Positions 18,261 through 25,949 of a stretch of DNA of 64,000 nt are shown here, in pieces. Numbering within the stretch: position 1 is the first letter of the stretch; each line of letters opens with the position of its first letter. This DNA comes from Pseudomonas sp. S06B 330 (GTDB lineage: Bacteria; Pseudomonadota; Gammaproteobacteria; Pseudomonadales; Pseudomonadaceae), in contig NZ_CP088149.1 of assembly GCF_002845275.2 (NCBI RefSeq), forward strand, positions 2,662,501 to 2,726,500, read 5' to 3'. Made by a program: the position numbers and the translations under genes. The notes under the pieces are model-generated. The model had not been told where the DNA came from, searched no databases, and saw only the letters and a program-made list of their open reading frames with translations.

Positions 18261-18857
18261 TCAGCGCGCCTGGCCGGACGCTCGTTCGCGCAGGACTTTG
18301 CTGACGTTTGCCTGGATCTCGTAGGCCGGTGCTTCAACCGCATCGAAGTCGCGCGAGTAGCGCCGGGCGAATTCTGCCACGCCCCAGGTCTGATATTGCT
18401 GCACATGGTGCAGTTCATGGGCCCAGAGGGCGACGTTGTCTTCGGCATCGGCCTGATGTCGGAAGACGATAATGTCGATCAGGGTCACGGCATTGACGTC
18501 CGGGTTTTGCAGCAGGGCATTGGCGCTGTCCAGCGCCTGCTGGTCACCGACTTTGTAGCGCGCCGCATCGAGCACCTGAAAATCATAGAAAGGTTCAAGC
18601 TGAGCACGAATATGCAGCGGAATCGGCATGACCGTACCGGCCGCCGCGCTATCGCGTGCCTGTTGCAATGCCACGGCCAGGGAGCTGCTGGCCATGCGGC
18701 CGAGGTCGTCAAGCACGGTGCCGGCCTGGCCGGGGTCGACGGGTGAACAGATGCAGCTGCCCAGGCAGATTTCATACTGACCGGCCGGGCAAGCAGCGAG
18801 GGCACCGAGGGGCGTGAGCAAGGCAAGACTCAGCAGCAGGGGTTCAAGGCCTTTCAT
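18261..18857 (-). CDS. Secreted DUF4157-like protein with HELHH motif
   Basis: A 198-residue protein starting at ATG 18857 (MKGLEPLLLSLALLTPLGALA, a Sec signal peptide; the next residues ACPAGQYEICLGSCICSP are cysteine rich). The motif WAHELHHVQQYQTWGVAEFARRY is the metal-binding signature of DUF4157, a zinc-protease-like domain. The three histidines and the glutamate of the HExxH-type helix are present. Its start lies within the last codons of the TetR gene (14-base overlap in a different frame), so it is translated from the same transcript. Substrate unknown; a periplasmic or secreted peptidase is possible. Confidence 0.75.
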   Translation of the reverse strand: MKGLEPLLLSLALLTPLGALAACPAGQYEICLGSCICSPVDPGQAGTVLDDLGRMASSSLAVALQQARDSAAAGTVMPIPLHIRAQLEPFYDFQVLDAARYKVGDQQALDSANALLQNPDVNAVTLIDIIVFRHQADAEDNVALWAHELHHVQQYQTWGVAEFARRYSRDFDAVEAPAYEIQANVSKVLRERASGQAR

Positions 18858-19398
18858 GCAGGGCCTCGGCAAGAAACTCACGGGAGGCCTTGAGTACTTC
18901 CTGCTGGCTGTCTTCGTTGGCCAGCATGCGCGCGATCACCAATGCCCCCACGCATTGGCTGAGCAATGCCCAGGCCAGGTGCGGATCGTCAAGGGTATCG
19001 GCCCAGGCCTGGTGCAGGGTGCGCAGCCAGTGTTCGGCTTCTTCCCGTACCGGCAGCGGCGCCTGGGCAATCTCGGCACCCAACGCCGGTATTGCACAGC
19101 CACCTTCGCGATTGTGCACATGGGCCAGGCTCAAGTACTGGTCCAGGCACCGCTCAAGCCGTTGGCGGTTCATCGGTTGCTGGGCCATGGGGCTGTTGGA
19201 CAACTCCCGGCGCACGACTTCGCTGAACAAGTCGTCCTTGGAGGGGAAATGGTTATAGAAGGCCCCGCCGGTCAAGCCGATGGCCTTCATCAGCCCGGCC
19301 ACGCCGGTGGCATTGAAGCCCCCGCGCTTGGCCAGGGCGCCGCTGCTTTCCAGCAGTTTCTGCCGGGTTTGTTCTTTGTGGGTGGTGGAGTAGCGCAC
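18844..19398 (-). CDS. TetR-family transcriptional regulator
   Basis: A 184-residue TetR protein with a GTG start (MRYSTTHKEQTRQKLLESSG). The DNA-binding region reads GGFNATGVAGLMKAIGLTGGAFYNHFPSKDDLFSEVV, with the standard TetR recognition helix. The C-terminal domain is the TetR_C_33-like ligand pocket type. It is divergent from a short-chain dehydrogenase across 91 bases containing tandem TCGTTTAC repeats, which makes autoregulation and control of the dehydrogenase likely. It overlaps the downstream HELHH gene. Confidence 0.88.
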   Translation of the reverse strand: MRYSTTHKEQTRQKLLESSGALAKRGGFNATGVAGLMKAIGLTGGAFYNHFPSKDDLFSEVVRRELSNSPMAQQPMNRQRLERCLDQYLSLAHVHNREGGCAIPALGAEIAQAPLPVREEAEHWLRTLHQAWADTLDDPHLAWALLSQCVGALVIARMLANEDSQQEVLKASREFLAEALHERP

Positions 19399-19451
19399 GC
19401 CGACCTGCTCCCGATTACTGGCTTGACGAAGCCTGAATCATAGCATAGCGT

Positions 19452-19474
19452 TCGTTTACTAAATGATCGTTTAC
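19452..19474. promoter_or_regulatory. Tandem TCGTTTAC sites, probable TetR operator
   Basis: Two copies of TCGTTTAC at 19452-19459 and 19467-19474 are spaced 15 bases apart, start to start, in the short divergent region between the TetR gene and the SDR gene. TetR regulators normally bind such divergent regions. The repeats are direct rather than inverted, which is less usual. Confidence 0.45.
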
Positions 19475-19489
19475 CAATGGGGGCGATAA

Positions 19490-20221
19490 ATGACTCAAGG
19501 CAAAAAAGTGGTGTTGGTCGTGGGGGCCGGCGATGCAACGGGTGGAGCGATTGCCAAGCGCTTTGCCCGCGAGGGTTATATCGCCTGCGTGACCCGGCGC
19601 AGCGCCGACAAACTGCAGCCGTTGGTGGACGAGATTCGTGCCGAGGGCGGTGAAGCTCACGGCTTTGCCTCCGATGCGCGCAAGGAAGAGGAGGTGGCGG
19701 CGCTGGTCGAGCAGATTGAAACTACCCTGGGGCCGATTGAAGCCTTCGTGTTCAACATTGGCGCCAACGTGCCCTGCAGTATTCTCGACGAGACGGCGCG
19801 CAAGTACTTCAAAATCTGGGAAATGGCCTGTTTCGCTGGCTTCTTGACCGCTCAGGCAGTGGCGCGACGCATGGTTACCCGTGAACGCGGGACTATCCTG
19901 TTTACTGGGGCCACTGCCGGTTTGCGGGGGGCTGCTGGTTTTGCCGCATTCGCCGGGGCCAAGCATGGCATCCGCGCCCTGGCGCAAAGCATGGCCCGGG
20001 AACTGGGGCCTCGTAACATTCATGTTGCGCACGTGGTGGTGGACGGTGCCATAGACACCGCCTTTATTCGTGACAGCTTCCCAGAGCGCTATGCGCTTAA
20101 AGCGCAGGACGGCATCCTTGATCCCGCACACATTGCCGACAGCTATTGGTTCCTGCACGCACAGCCGCGTGATGCCTGGACCTTCGAGCTCGATCTGCGG
20201 CCGTGGATGGAACCCTGGTAA
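19490..20221 (+). CDS. Atypical SDR-family oxidoreductase lacking the catalytic tyrosine
   Basis: A 243-residue Rossmann protein. The cofactor loop VVGAGDATGGAIAKRF is present at residues 9-24 and FNIGANVP replaces the usual NNAG. At the active site, the YxxxK motif reads F-A-G-A-K, so tyrosine is replaced by phenylalanine, and the serine segment reads TGATAG with no serine. The lysine is kept. It may be a non-catalytic or differently catalytic member; similar SDRs with FAxAK are known by annotation. The gene is followed 27 bases later by an HCCA isomerase gene, probably in one operon under the divergent TetR. Confidence 0.82.
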   Translation: MTQGKKVVLVVGAGDATGGAIAKRFAREGYIACVTRRSADKLQPLVDEIRAEGGEAHGFASDARKEEEVAALVEQIETTLGPIEAFVFNIGANVPCSILDETARKYFKIWEMACFAGFLTAQAVARRMVTRERGTILFTGATAGLRGAAGFAAFAGAKHGIRALAQSMARELGPRNIHVAHVVVDGAIDTAFIRDSFPERYALKAQDGILDPAHIADSYWFLHAQPRDAWTFELDLRPWMEPW

Positions 20222-20248
20222 GCCCTCACAACAATAAGGAGCCGTGCA

Positions 20249-20839
20249 ATGAGCAAGACCGTCGAATTTTTCTTTGACCTCGGCAGCCCAGCCAGTTACC
20301 TGGCCTGGACACAATTGCCAGCGCTGTGCGAACGCCACGATGCGCAACTGGTGTACCGGCCGATGCTGCTGGGCGGGGTGTTCCAGGCCACCGGCAATGC
20401 CTCGCCGGTTACTGTACCGGCCAAGGCACGTCACGTGTTCGTGGATTTGCAGCGTTATGCCAAACGCTACGGCGTGACCCTGGCGTTCCCGCCGGGGTTT
20501 CCAATCAATACCCTCAACTTGATGCGTGCGACCACCGCTGTGCAGGTGTTCCAGCCTGAACGTTTGCAGGCCTTCCTGGCAGCTGTATTCCCGGCGTTGT
20601 GGGAGCAGCAGCGCAATCTGGGTGACCTTGGCGAGCTGGCGGCTGTATTGCAGCAAGTTGGTTTCGACCCCGAACAGATTCAGGCCTGGTGTGCTGATGC
20701 TCAGGTCAAGGAGGCGCTCAAGGCTACGACCGAAGAAGCAGTGCGTCGTGGCGTATTTGGCGCGCCCACCTGCTTTGTCGGCGAGCAGATGTTCTTCGGC
20801 CAGGACCGCTTGGAGTTTGTCGCCGAGGCGCTCGAGTAA
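20249..20839 (+). CDS. 2-hydroxychromene-2-carboxylate isomerase family protein (DsbA/GST-kappa fold)
   Basis: A 196-residue protein with the family N-terminus VEFFFDLGSPASYLAW; the serine at the start of the thioredoxin-fold helix replaces the DsbA cysteine and would activate glutathione. The cis-proline region is GVFGAPTCFVGEQMFFGQDRL, also typical. NahD, the best known member, acts in naphthalene degradation, but many bacterial members have no assigned substrate and no naphthalene genes occur here. A strong AAGGAG precedes the start. Likely cotranscribed with the upstream SDR gene. Confidence 0.85.
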   Translation: MSKTVEFFFDLGSPASYLAWTQLPALCERHDAQLVYRPMLLGGVFQATGNASPVTVPAKARHVFVDLQRYAKRYGVTLAFPPGFPINTLNLMRATTAVQVFQPERLQAFLAAVFPALWEQQRNLGDLGELAAVLQQVGFDPEQIQAWCADAQVKEALKATTEEAVRRGVFGAPTCFVGEQMFFGQDRLEFVAEALE

Positions 20840-20947
20840 CTAGGACAGTCAAGTGTAGCGGCATTATTTTTAGCAACTGTATGGCTTGGCCATGGCAGGA
20901 CTCCGTTAGTGTCAATCACAGCCCTGACCCTCCCTGGAATGCCTGTC

Positions 20948-21568
20948 ATGCTCAGCTCACTCGACCTGATAACTGCCTTTGTGCTGTTCGCTTTTGTGTC
21001 TTCAATCACCCCCGGGCCCAACAACACTATGTTGCTGGCCTCCGGGGTGAATTTTGGTGTGCGCCGCTCGATCCCGCATGCCTTGGGCATCAGTGTTGGC
21101 TTCATGGTCATGGTGCTGGCGGTGGGCTTTGGCCTCGGTGAGGTGTTCAAGGCGTACCCGCCGATCTACACGGTGCTGCGTTATGTGGGGGCAGCCTACC
21201 TGTTATACCTGGCATGGAAAATCGCCACCTCCGGGCCGTTGTCGGTGAGCAGCTCCGCGAGTCGCAAGCCCTTGGGTTTTTGGGGCGCGGCGGCGTTTCA
21301 GTGGGTCAATCCCAAGGCCTGGGTCATGGCAGTAGGGGCAATCACTACCTATACACCTGCCCAAGGCTATGTCACCAACGTGATCGTGATCGCGGCGGTG
21401 TTTGCCTTGGTCAACCTGCCCAGCGTCTGTGTCTGGGTGATGTTTGGTAGCGCTCTACGCAGCGTGTTGCAGAAGCCACGTTGGCTGATGGCGTTCAATA
21501 TGTTGATGGCAGCGCTGTTGGTGATATCGCTTTACCCGCTGCTGTTTGTAGAATCGAGCTTTTCCTGA
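20948..21568 (+). CDS. LysE-family amino acid exporter
   Basis: A 206-residue protein with six membrane segments. The N-terminal signature SITPGPNNTMLLASGVNFG, the GISVGFMVMVLAVGFGLG segment and FQWVNPKAWVMAVGAIT are those of the LysE/RhtB superfamily, which exports amino acids or derivatives. Three in-frame starts are possible (GTG 20909, ATG 20939, ATG 20948); I chose 20948 because GGA lies nine bases upstream and the product then starts directly at the first membrane helix. Substrate unknown. Confidence 0.86.
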   Translation: MLSSLDLITAFVLFAFVSSITPGPNNTMLLASGVNFGVRRSIPHALGISVGFMVMVLAVGFGLGEVFKAYPPIYTVLRYVGAAYLLYLAWKIATSGPLSVSSSASRKPLGFWGAAAFQWVNPKAWVMAVGAITTYTPAQGYVTNVIVIAAVFALVNLPSVCVWVMFGSALRSVLQKPRWLMAFNMLMAALLVISLYPLLFVESSFS

Positions 21569-21584
21569 ATGAGTACGCTGGCAC

Positions 21585-22460
21585 ATGCAGTTGATTCCCT
21601 GGTCCCATGACACAAGTGCTGGCTTTACCTTGCGCGGCTGGCGCTCAGCCGCCAGCGGCAAACCGTTGCTGCACTTTCTCCACGGTAATGGCTTTTGCTG
21701 TCTGGTCTACCAGCCATTGCTGGCGCGCCTGGCCGAACACTTCGACCTCTGGCTGTGCGATGTCCAGGGCCATGGCGACAGTGATCATGGCGGCCCGTTC
21801 CAGGGCTGGAATCGCACGGCCGAACTGGCGATCGAGGCCTTCGAAGCAGGCCGTGGGGAATACGCCGATGTGCCACGCTTTGCCGTTGGCCACAGTTTTG
21901 GCGGCGTGCTGACCGGGCTGATGCTGGCGCGTCAGCCACAGTTGTTTGAGCGGGCGGTATTGCTCGACCCGGTGCTGTTCAGCCGCTCGATGATGGGCAT
22001 CATGGGCGCCGCTGCGCTGGTTGGCCTGCACCGCCGTCATGCCTTGGCGCGCAAGGCCGCGAACCGTCGAAGTCATTGGCCCGACCGCAGCGCCGCACGT
22101 GCTTCGCTGGAAGGCCGGGGGATTTTCAAAGGCTGGAGCGAGCCGGGCTTGCAGTCCTACCTAGACCATGCCATCGGTGATTGTGGCGAAGGCGTGGTAC
22201 TTAAATGCCGACCCAGCCGCGAAGTGGAAATCTTCAGCTCATTTCCACGACGCATGTGGGCCTCGTTGACTCGGGTGCAAACACCGACGTTGGTGCTTTA
22301 TGGCGAGGACACCTATCCCTTCGTGCCGCAGTCTGTGCAGCGTTGGGCGCAGGACAATCGCCAGGTCACGGCGCAGCAGGTGGCCGGGGGGCATTGCTTT
22401 ATGCAGGAAGATCCGACGGCCTGCAGCGAGCAAGTGCAAGCCTTCCTGCAGGCGAACTGA
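21585..22460 (+). CDS. Alpha/beta hydrolase
   Basis: A 291-residue alpha/beta-hydrolase. The oxyanion region is FLHGNGFCC near residue 32, the nucleophile elbow is VGHSFGGVL near residue 107, and the C-terminal acid and histidine are offered by LVLYGEDTYPFVP and VAGGHCFMQED. These complete a Ser-Asp/Glu-His triad. The substrate class (ester, lactone or thioester) cannot be told. It begins 16 bases after the LysE stop on the same strand, so the two may be cotranscribed. A perfect hairpin overlaps its stop codon. Confidence 0.84.
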   Translation: MQLIPWSHDTSAGFTLRGWRSAASGKPLLHFLHGNGFCCLVYQPLLARLAEHFDLWLCDVQGHGDSDHGGPFQGWNRTAELAIEAFEAGRGEYADVPRFAVGHSFGGVLTGLMLARQPQLFERAVLLDPVLFSRSMMGIMGAAALVGLHRRHALARKAANRRSHWPDRSAARASLEGRGIFKGWSEPGLQSYLDHAIGDCGEGVVLKCRPSREVEIFSSFPRRMWASLTRVQTPTLVLYGEDTYPFVPQSVQRWAQDNRQVTAQQVAGGHCFMQEDPTACSEQVQAFLQAN

Positions 22461-22481
22461 TCGCGGCAACAGCCGCGATCA
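22458..22481. terminator. Bidirectional hairpin between converging hydrolase and LysR genes
   Basis: A perfect 10-bp stem TGATCGCGGC / GCCGCGATCA with loop AACA starts on the hydrolase stop codon (22458-22460) and ends directly before the LysR stop. There is no T-run on either side, so it may act as an mRNA 3' end stabiliser or a weak terminator. Confidence 0.5.
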
Positions 22482-23387
22482 TCAGGCGATATCGCTGGCC
22501 TCAAACTCTGCTGCAAGAAAGTCCAGCAAACTGCGCACCGAGGGCAGTAATCCGCGCCGCGAAGCGAACACCGCATGCACCACGCCACACTGTGGTGCCC
22601 AGTTGGGCGTGGCGTGAACCAGGCGGCCAGCGTCGAGGTCTTCGCGTACCACCACCAGTGGCAAATGCACGACGCCAACCCCGGCCAGCGCAGCCTGACG
22701 CAACACCACCAGGTCATCGGTGACCAGCCGTGGAGTGTGCCGCAGGCTGGCACTGGCGCCATCCGGGCCTTGCAGGTTCCAGTGGTAATCACGCTGCGGA
22801 TTACCCCAATGCAAGCTCGGCAGGCTGGTGAGGTCCGCTGGCACCGGGCGTTCCGGCAGGCGTTGGATCAATTCAGGTGTGGCCACCAGGTGCTGGGTGC
22901 TGCGCGCCAGTACCTTCATCACCAGGTCACTGCTTTCCAGCGGCGGCACCCGCACGCGTAATGCGATGTCGATACCTTCCTGAATCAGGTCGACGTGGCG
23001 ATTGGTACTTTCAACGTGCAATTGCACCAGTGGGCACTGGACCATGAACTTGGTCAGCATGGCCCCCACCCAGAAATCCAGCAGGGCCGTCGGGCAACTC
23101 AGGCGCACCACCCCTTGTGGTTCGGCACGGTTGCGTTCGATCAGTTCGGCGGCACCCTCGGCTTCTACCAGCATCGCCACGCAATGGCGGTAATAGGCCT
23201 GGCCGATTTCGGTCACTGAAAAGTGCCGGGTCGAGCGATGAATCAGCCGTACACCCAAGCGTTCTTCAAGGCCGGCGATGCGTCGACTGAGTTTCGATTT
23301 TGGCATGTCCAGGGCGCGACCGGCCGGGGCAAAGCCACCGTGATCGACTACCTGGGCAAAGTAGTAAAGGTCGTTAAGGTCTTCCAC
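22482..23387 (-). CDS. LysR-family transcriptional regulator
   Basis: A 301-residue LTTR. The GTG start at 23387 follows GGAG by seven bases and gives MEDLNDLYYFAQVVDHGGFAP; an open frame continues upstream to 23723 but crosses the pirin gene region and is not credible. The helix-turn-helix is LDMPKSKLSRRIAGLEERLG and the subfamily is the CrgA-like group (RLIHRSTRHFSVTEIGQAYY). It is divergent from the pirin/isochorismatase genes across 99 bases and is the natural candidate to control them, a layout seen with other pirin genes. Confidence 0.88.
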   Translation of the reverse strand: MEDLNDLYYFAQVVDHGGFAPAGRALDMPKSKLSRRIAGLEERLGVRLIHRSTRHFSVTEIGQAYYRHCVAMLVEAEGAAELIERNRAEPQGVVRLSCPTALLDFWVGAMLTKFMVQCPLVQLHVESTNRHVDLIQEGIDIALRVRVPPLESSDLVMKVLARSTQHLVATPELIQRLPERPVPADLTSLPSLHWGNPQRDYHWNLQGPDGASASLRHTPRLVTDDLVVLRQAALAGVGVVHLPLVVVREDLDAGRLVHATPNWAPQCGVVHAVFASRRGLLPSVRSLLDFLAAEFEASDIA

Positions 23388-23486
23388 CAGTGTTCTCCAT
23401 ATGGAACGCTGAAGGCAGTTTAACCGATCTACCGCAGATGCTGTTGCGCTCGTAAGGTGTACCCATACACGAGAGGAGGCAATCTC

Positions 23487-24371
23487 ATGAAAAAGATTCA
23501 AGGCGTCTACAGCAGCCCCAACCCACATTGGGTCGGTGACGGCTTCCCAGTACGTAGCCTGTTTACCTACGACAACCTGGCACAGCACATCAGTCCGTTC
23601 CTGCTGCTGGACTATGCCGGTCCCCACGATTTCACCCCAACCACGGCGCGCCGTGGAGTCGGCCAGCATCCCCATCGCGGTTTCGAGACTGTGACCATCG
23701 TCTACCAGGGCGAACTGGAGCACAGGGATTCAACCGGTGCAGGCGGCCTGATCGGCCCGGGCGATGTGCAGTGGATGACCGCAGCCAACGGCATTCTCCA
23801 TGAGGAGTTCCATTCGCCGGCATTCGCGGCCAAGGGCGGCACGCTGGAGATGGTGCAGTTGTGGGTCAACTTGCCCGCCAAGGACAAGTCGGCAGCGGCG
23901 GGGTACCAGACTCTGCTTGCCAGCGATATTCCTAGCGTAGCGCTGGGGGCCGGCAGCGGTAACGTGCGGGTCATCGCCGGCGAGTACCGTGGTCACAAAG
24001 GCCCGGCGCAGACCTTCACGCCGATGGATGTCTGGGACCTGCAGCTCAAGCCGGGTGCTCCAGTGCGCCTGCCTAGCGCTGCAGGACGCAGCACGGCGCT
24101 GGTGGTATTGCGCGGCAAACTGCTGGTCAACGGTGAGCGTGCCGTCGGCCCTGCACAGCTGGTGCTGTTCGACCGTGCCGGTGACGAGTTGCTGCTTGAA
24201 GCGCAAACCGAGGTGTCGGTGCTGCTGCTCAGTGGCGAGCCGCTGGACGAGCCCATCGTCGGTTACGGCCCGTTTGTGATGAACAGCGAGGCCGAAATTG
24301 CCGAAGCGTTTGAAGACTTCAAGGCCGGTCGTTTCGGCCAGATGAGTGGGGCGGGCGCCTCACACAACTAG
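23487..24371 (+). CDS. Pirin family protein
   Basis: A 294-residue bicupin. ATG 23487 follows GAGGAGG at the right distance. The metal site of the N-terminal cupin is intact: HPHRGFETVTIVYQGELEHR provides three histidines and GILHEE the glutamate. Bacterial pirins are iron-binding; some cleave quercetin, others bind metabolic enzymes or signal redox state. The C-terminal pirin domain begins near residue 175. It is followed by two isochorismatase-fold hydrolases on the same strand, and a weak hairpin lies between. Confidence 0.9.
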   Translation: MKKIQGVYSSPNPHWVGDGFPVRSLFTYDNLAQHISPFLLLDYAGPHDFTPTTARRGVGQHPHRGFETVTIVYQGELEHRDSTGAGGLIGPGDVQWMTAANGILHEEFHSPAFAAKGGTLEMVQLWVNLPAKDKSAAAGYQTLLASDIPSVALGAGSGNVRVIAGEYRGHKGPAQTFTPMDVWDLQLKPGAPVRLPSAAGRSTALVVLRGKLLVNGERAVGPAQLVLFDRAGDELLLEAQTEVSVLLLSGEPLDEPIVGYGPFVMNSEAEIAEAFEDFKAGRFGQMSGAGASHN

Positions 24372-24390
24372 AGCTACGCTCAATAACCCG

Positions 24391-24412
24391 AAGGCTGCCC
24401 TCGGCGGCCTTT
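24391..24412 (+). terminator. Weak hairpin after pirin gene
   Basis: AAGGCTGCC (24391-24399) pairs with GGCGGCCTT (24404-24412) across a four-base loop, with one G-T wobble. There is no proper T-run, so transcription may continue into the hydrolase genes. Confidence 0.35.
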
Positions 24413-24462
24413 GACTTGGGCTGCGGGCACAACTCGCAGTTTGACCTCAAGGAGAATGTGTC

Positions 24463-25149
24463 ATGAGTACATTTGCCAACGTTGCCAATTTCAATGGCCA
24501 GGTCCCGCGGATCGATCCTGATAACGCCGCGATGTTGCTGATCGATCACCAGAGTGGTCTGTTTCAGACGGTCAAGGATATGCCCATGACCGAACTGCGC
24601 GCCAACGCCGTTACCCTGGCCAAGGTTGCAAGCCTGGCCAAGATCCCGGTGATCACCACTGCCTCCGTGCCACAGGGCCCTAACGGTCCGTTGATCCCTG
24701 AAATTCACGAGGCTGCACCGCATGCCAAGTACGTTGCTCGTAAAGGTGAAATCAATGCCTGGGACAATGAAGAGTTCGTCAAGGCAGTAGAGGCCACCGG
24801 TAAAAAACAGCTGATCATCGCCGGTACGATCACCAGTGTGTGCATGGCGTTCCCAAGCATCAGCGCCGTCGCGGCAGGCTATCAGGTGTTCGCGGTGATC
24901 GATGCCAGTGGCACCTACTCGAAGATGGCCGAAGAAATCACCTTGGCCCGTGTCATGCAGGCTGGCGTGGTACCGATGGACACCGCTGCGGTCTGCTCGG
25001 AAGTTCAGCGCACCTGGAACCGTCCAGACGCGCAACAGTGGGCTGAGGCCTACAGTGCAGTGTTCCCACACTACCAATTGTTGATCGAAAGCTACCTCAA
25101 GGCGCAGCAAGTCGCCAACGAACACGAACAGCTGGATTCGGCACGCTGA
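24463..25149 (+). CDS. Isochorismatase-family hydrolase (YcaC-like), first copy
   Basis: A 228-residue cysteine hydrolase. [10 protein letters not shown] near residue 27 holds the catalytic aspartate and [15 protein letters not shown] near residue 123 the nucleophilic cysteine after the conserved cis-peptide region. It resembles the YcaC subgroup of isochorismatase-fold proteins, whose substrates are mostly unknown. The downstream gene encodes a paralogue, so this looks like an old tandem duplication. Start ATG 24463 follows AAGGAG. Confidence 0.87.
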   Translation: MSTFANVANFNGQVPRIDPDNAAMLLIDHQSGLFQTVKDMPMTELRANAVTLAKVASLAKIPVITTASVPQGPNGPLIPEIHEAAPHAKYVARKGEINAWDNEEFVKAVEATGKKQLIIAGTITSVCMAFPSISAVAAGYQVFAVIDASGTYSKMAEEITLARVMQAGVVPMDTAAVCSEVQRTWNRPDAQQWAEAYSAVFPHYQLLIESYLKAQQVANEHEQLDSAR

Positions 25150-25203
25150 TCCCTCATGTCCGGTGCTACAGGGCACCGGCCTACCTATGCAAGGAGTTAG
25201 ACC

Positions 25204-25830
25204 ATGAGCAAGCCCTACGTACGTCTGGACAAGAACAACGCTGCAGTCCTGCTGGTCGACCACCAGACCGGTCTGCTGTCACTGGTGCGTGACATCGATC
25301 CCGACAAGTTCAAGAACAACGTGCTGGCTGTAGGTGATCTCGCCAAGTACTTCAACTTGCCGACCATTCTCACCACCAGTTTTGAGACCGGCCCCAACGG
25401 CCCGCTGGTACCCGAGCTCAAGGAACAATTCCCGGACGCGCCGTACATTGCCCGTCCTGGCCAGATCAACGCCTGGGACAACGAAGACTTCGTCAAGGCG
25501 GTCAAGGCCACCGGCAAGAAGCAACTGATCATCGCCGGTGTAGTGACCGAAGTGTGCGTGGCGTTCCCGGCACTGTCGGCCCTGGCCGAAGGTTTTGATG
25601 TATTTGTGGTCACTGATGCGTCGGGGACCTTCAACGCCCTGACCCGTGATTCGGCCTGGGACCGTATGTCGCAAGCCGGCGCCCAACTGATGACCTGGTT
25701 CGGTCTGGCCTGTGAGTTGCACCGCGACTGGCGCAACGACATTGAAGGTCTGGGCACACTGTTCTCCAACCATATCCCGGACTACCGCAACCTGATCACC
25801 AGCTACAACACCCTCACCAACGGCAAGTAA
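25204..25830 (+). CDS. ycaC: YcaC family isochorismatase-fold hydrolase
   Basis: A 208-residue protein that follows the P. aeruginosa/E. coli YcaC sequence very closely as I recall it (MSKPYVRLDKNNAAVLLVDH, ADLAKYFNLPTILTT-like block, PYIARPGQINAWDNEDFVKA, GVVTEVCVAFPALSAL, HRDWRNDIEGLGTLFSNHIP). The catalytic cysteine is in TEVCVAF. YcaC forms octamers and its natural substrate is not settled. AAGGAG precedes the start. A strong terminator follows, closing the pirin-hydrolase-hydrolase transcript. Confidence 0.9.
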   Translation: MSKPYVRLDKNNAAVLLVDHQTGLLSLVRDIDPDKFKNNVLAVGDLAKYFNLPTILTTSFETGPNGPLVPELKEQFPDAPYIARPGQINAWDNEDFVKAVKATGKKQLIIAGVVTEVCVAFPALSALAEGFDVFVVTDASGTFNALTRDSAWDRMSQAGAQLMTWFGLACELHRDWRNDIEGLGTLFSNHIPDYRNLITSYNTLTNGK

Positions 25831-25841
25831 CGCCGTTCTGC

Positions 25842-25884
25842 GCACCGCAGCTGGGCGCTCACAGCGCCTGGCTGCGGTGCTTTT
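25842..25884 (+). terminator. Rho-independent terminator after ycaC
   Basis: A long stem, GCACCGCAGC (25842-25851) with GCTGCGGTGC (25871-25880), encloses an inner stem GGCGCT/AGCGCC and is followed by TTTT. It lies 11 bases after the ycaC stop. Confidence 0.85.
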
Positions 25885-25949
25885 CGCCGTTTGCGCGAAA
25901 TTCTTTGTAAGATCCCTGTTGGTGTCGAACAACAGGCGATGATTCCCGG

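Noticed and set aside
19415..20656. 413-codon minus-strand frame opposite the SDR and isomerase genes
   Set aside because: It spans two well-supported plus-strand genes and the TetR promoter region and shows no domain.
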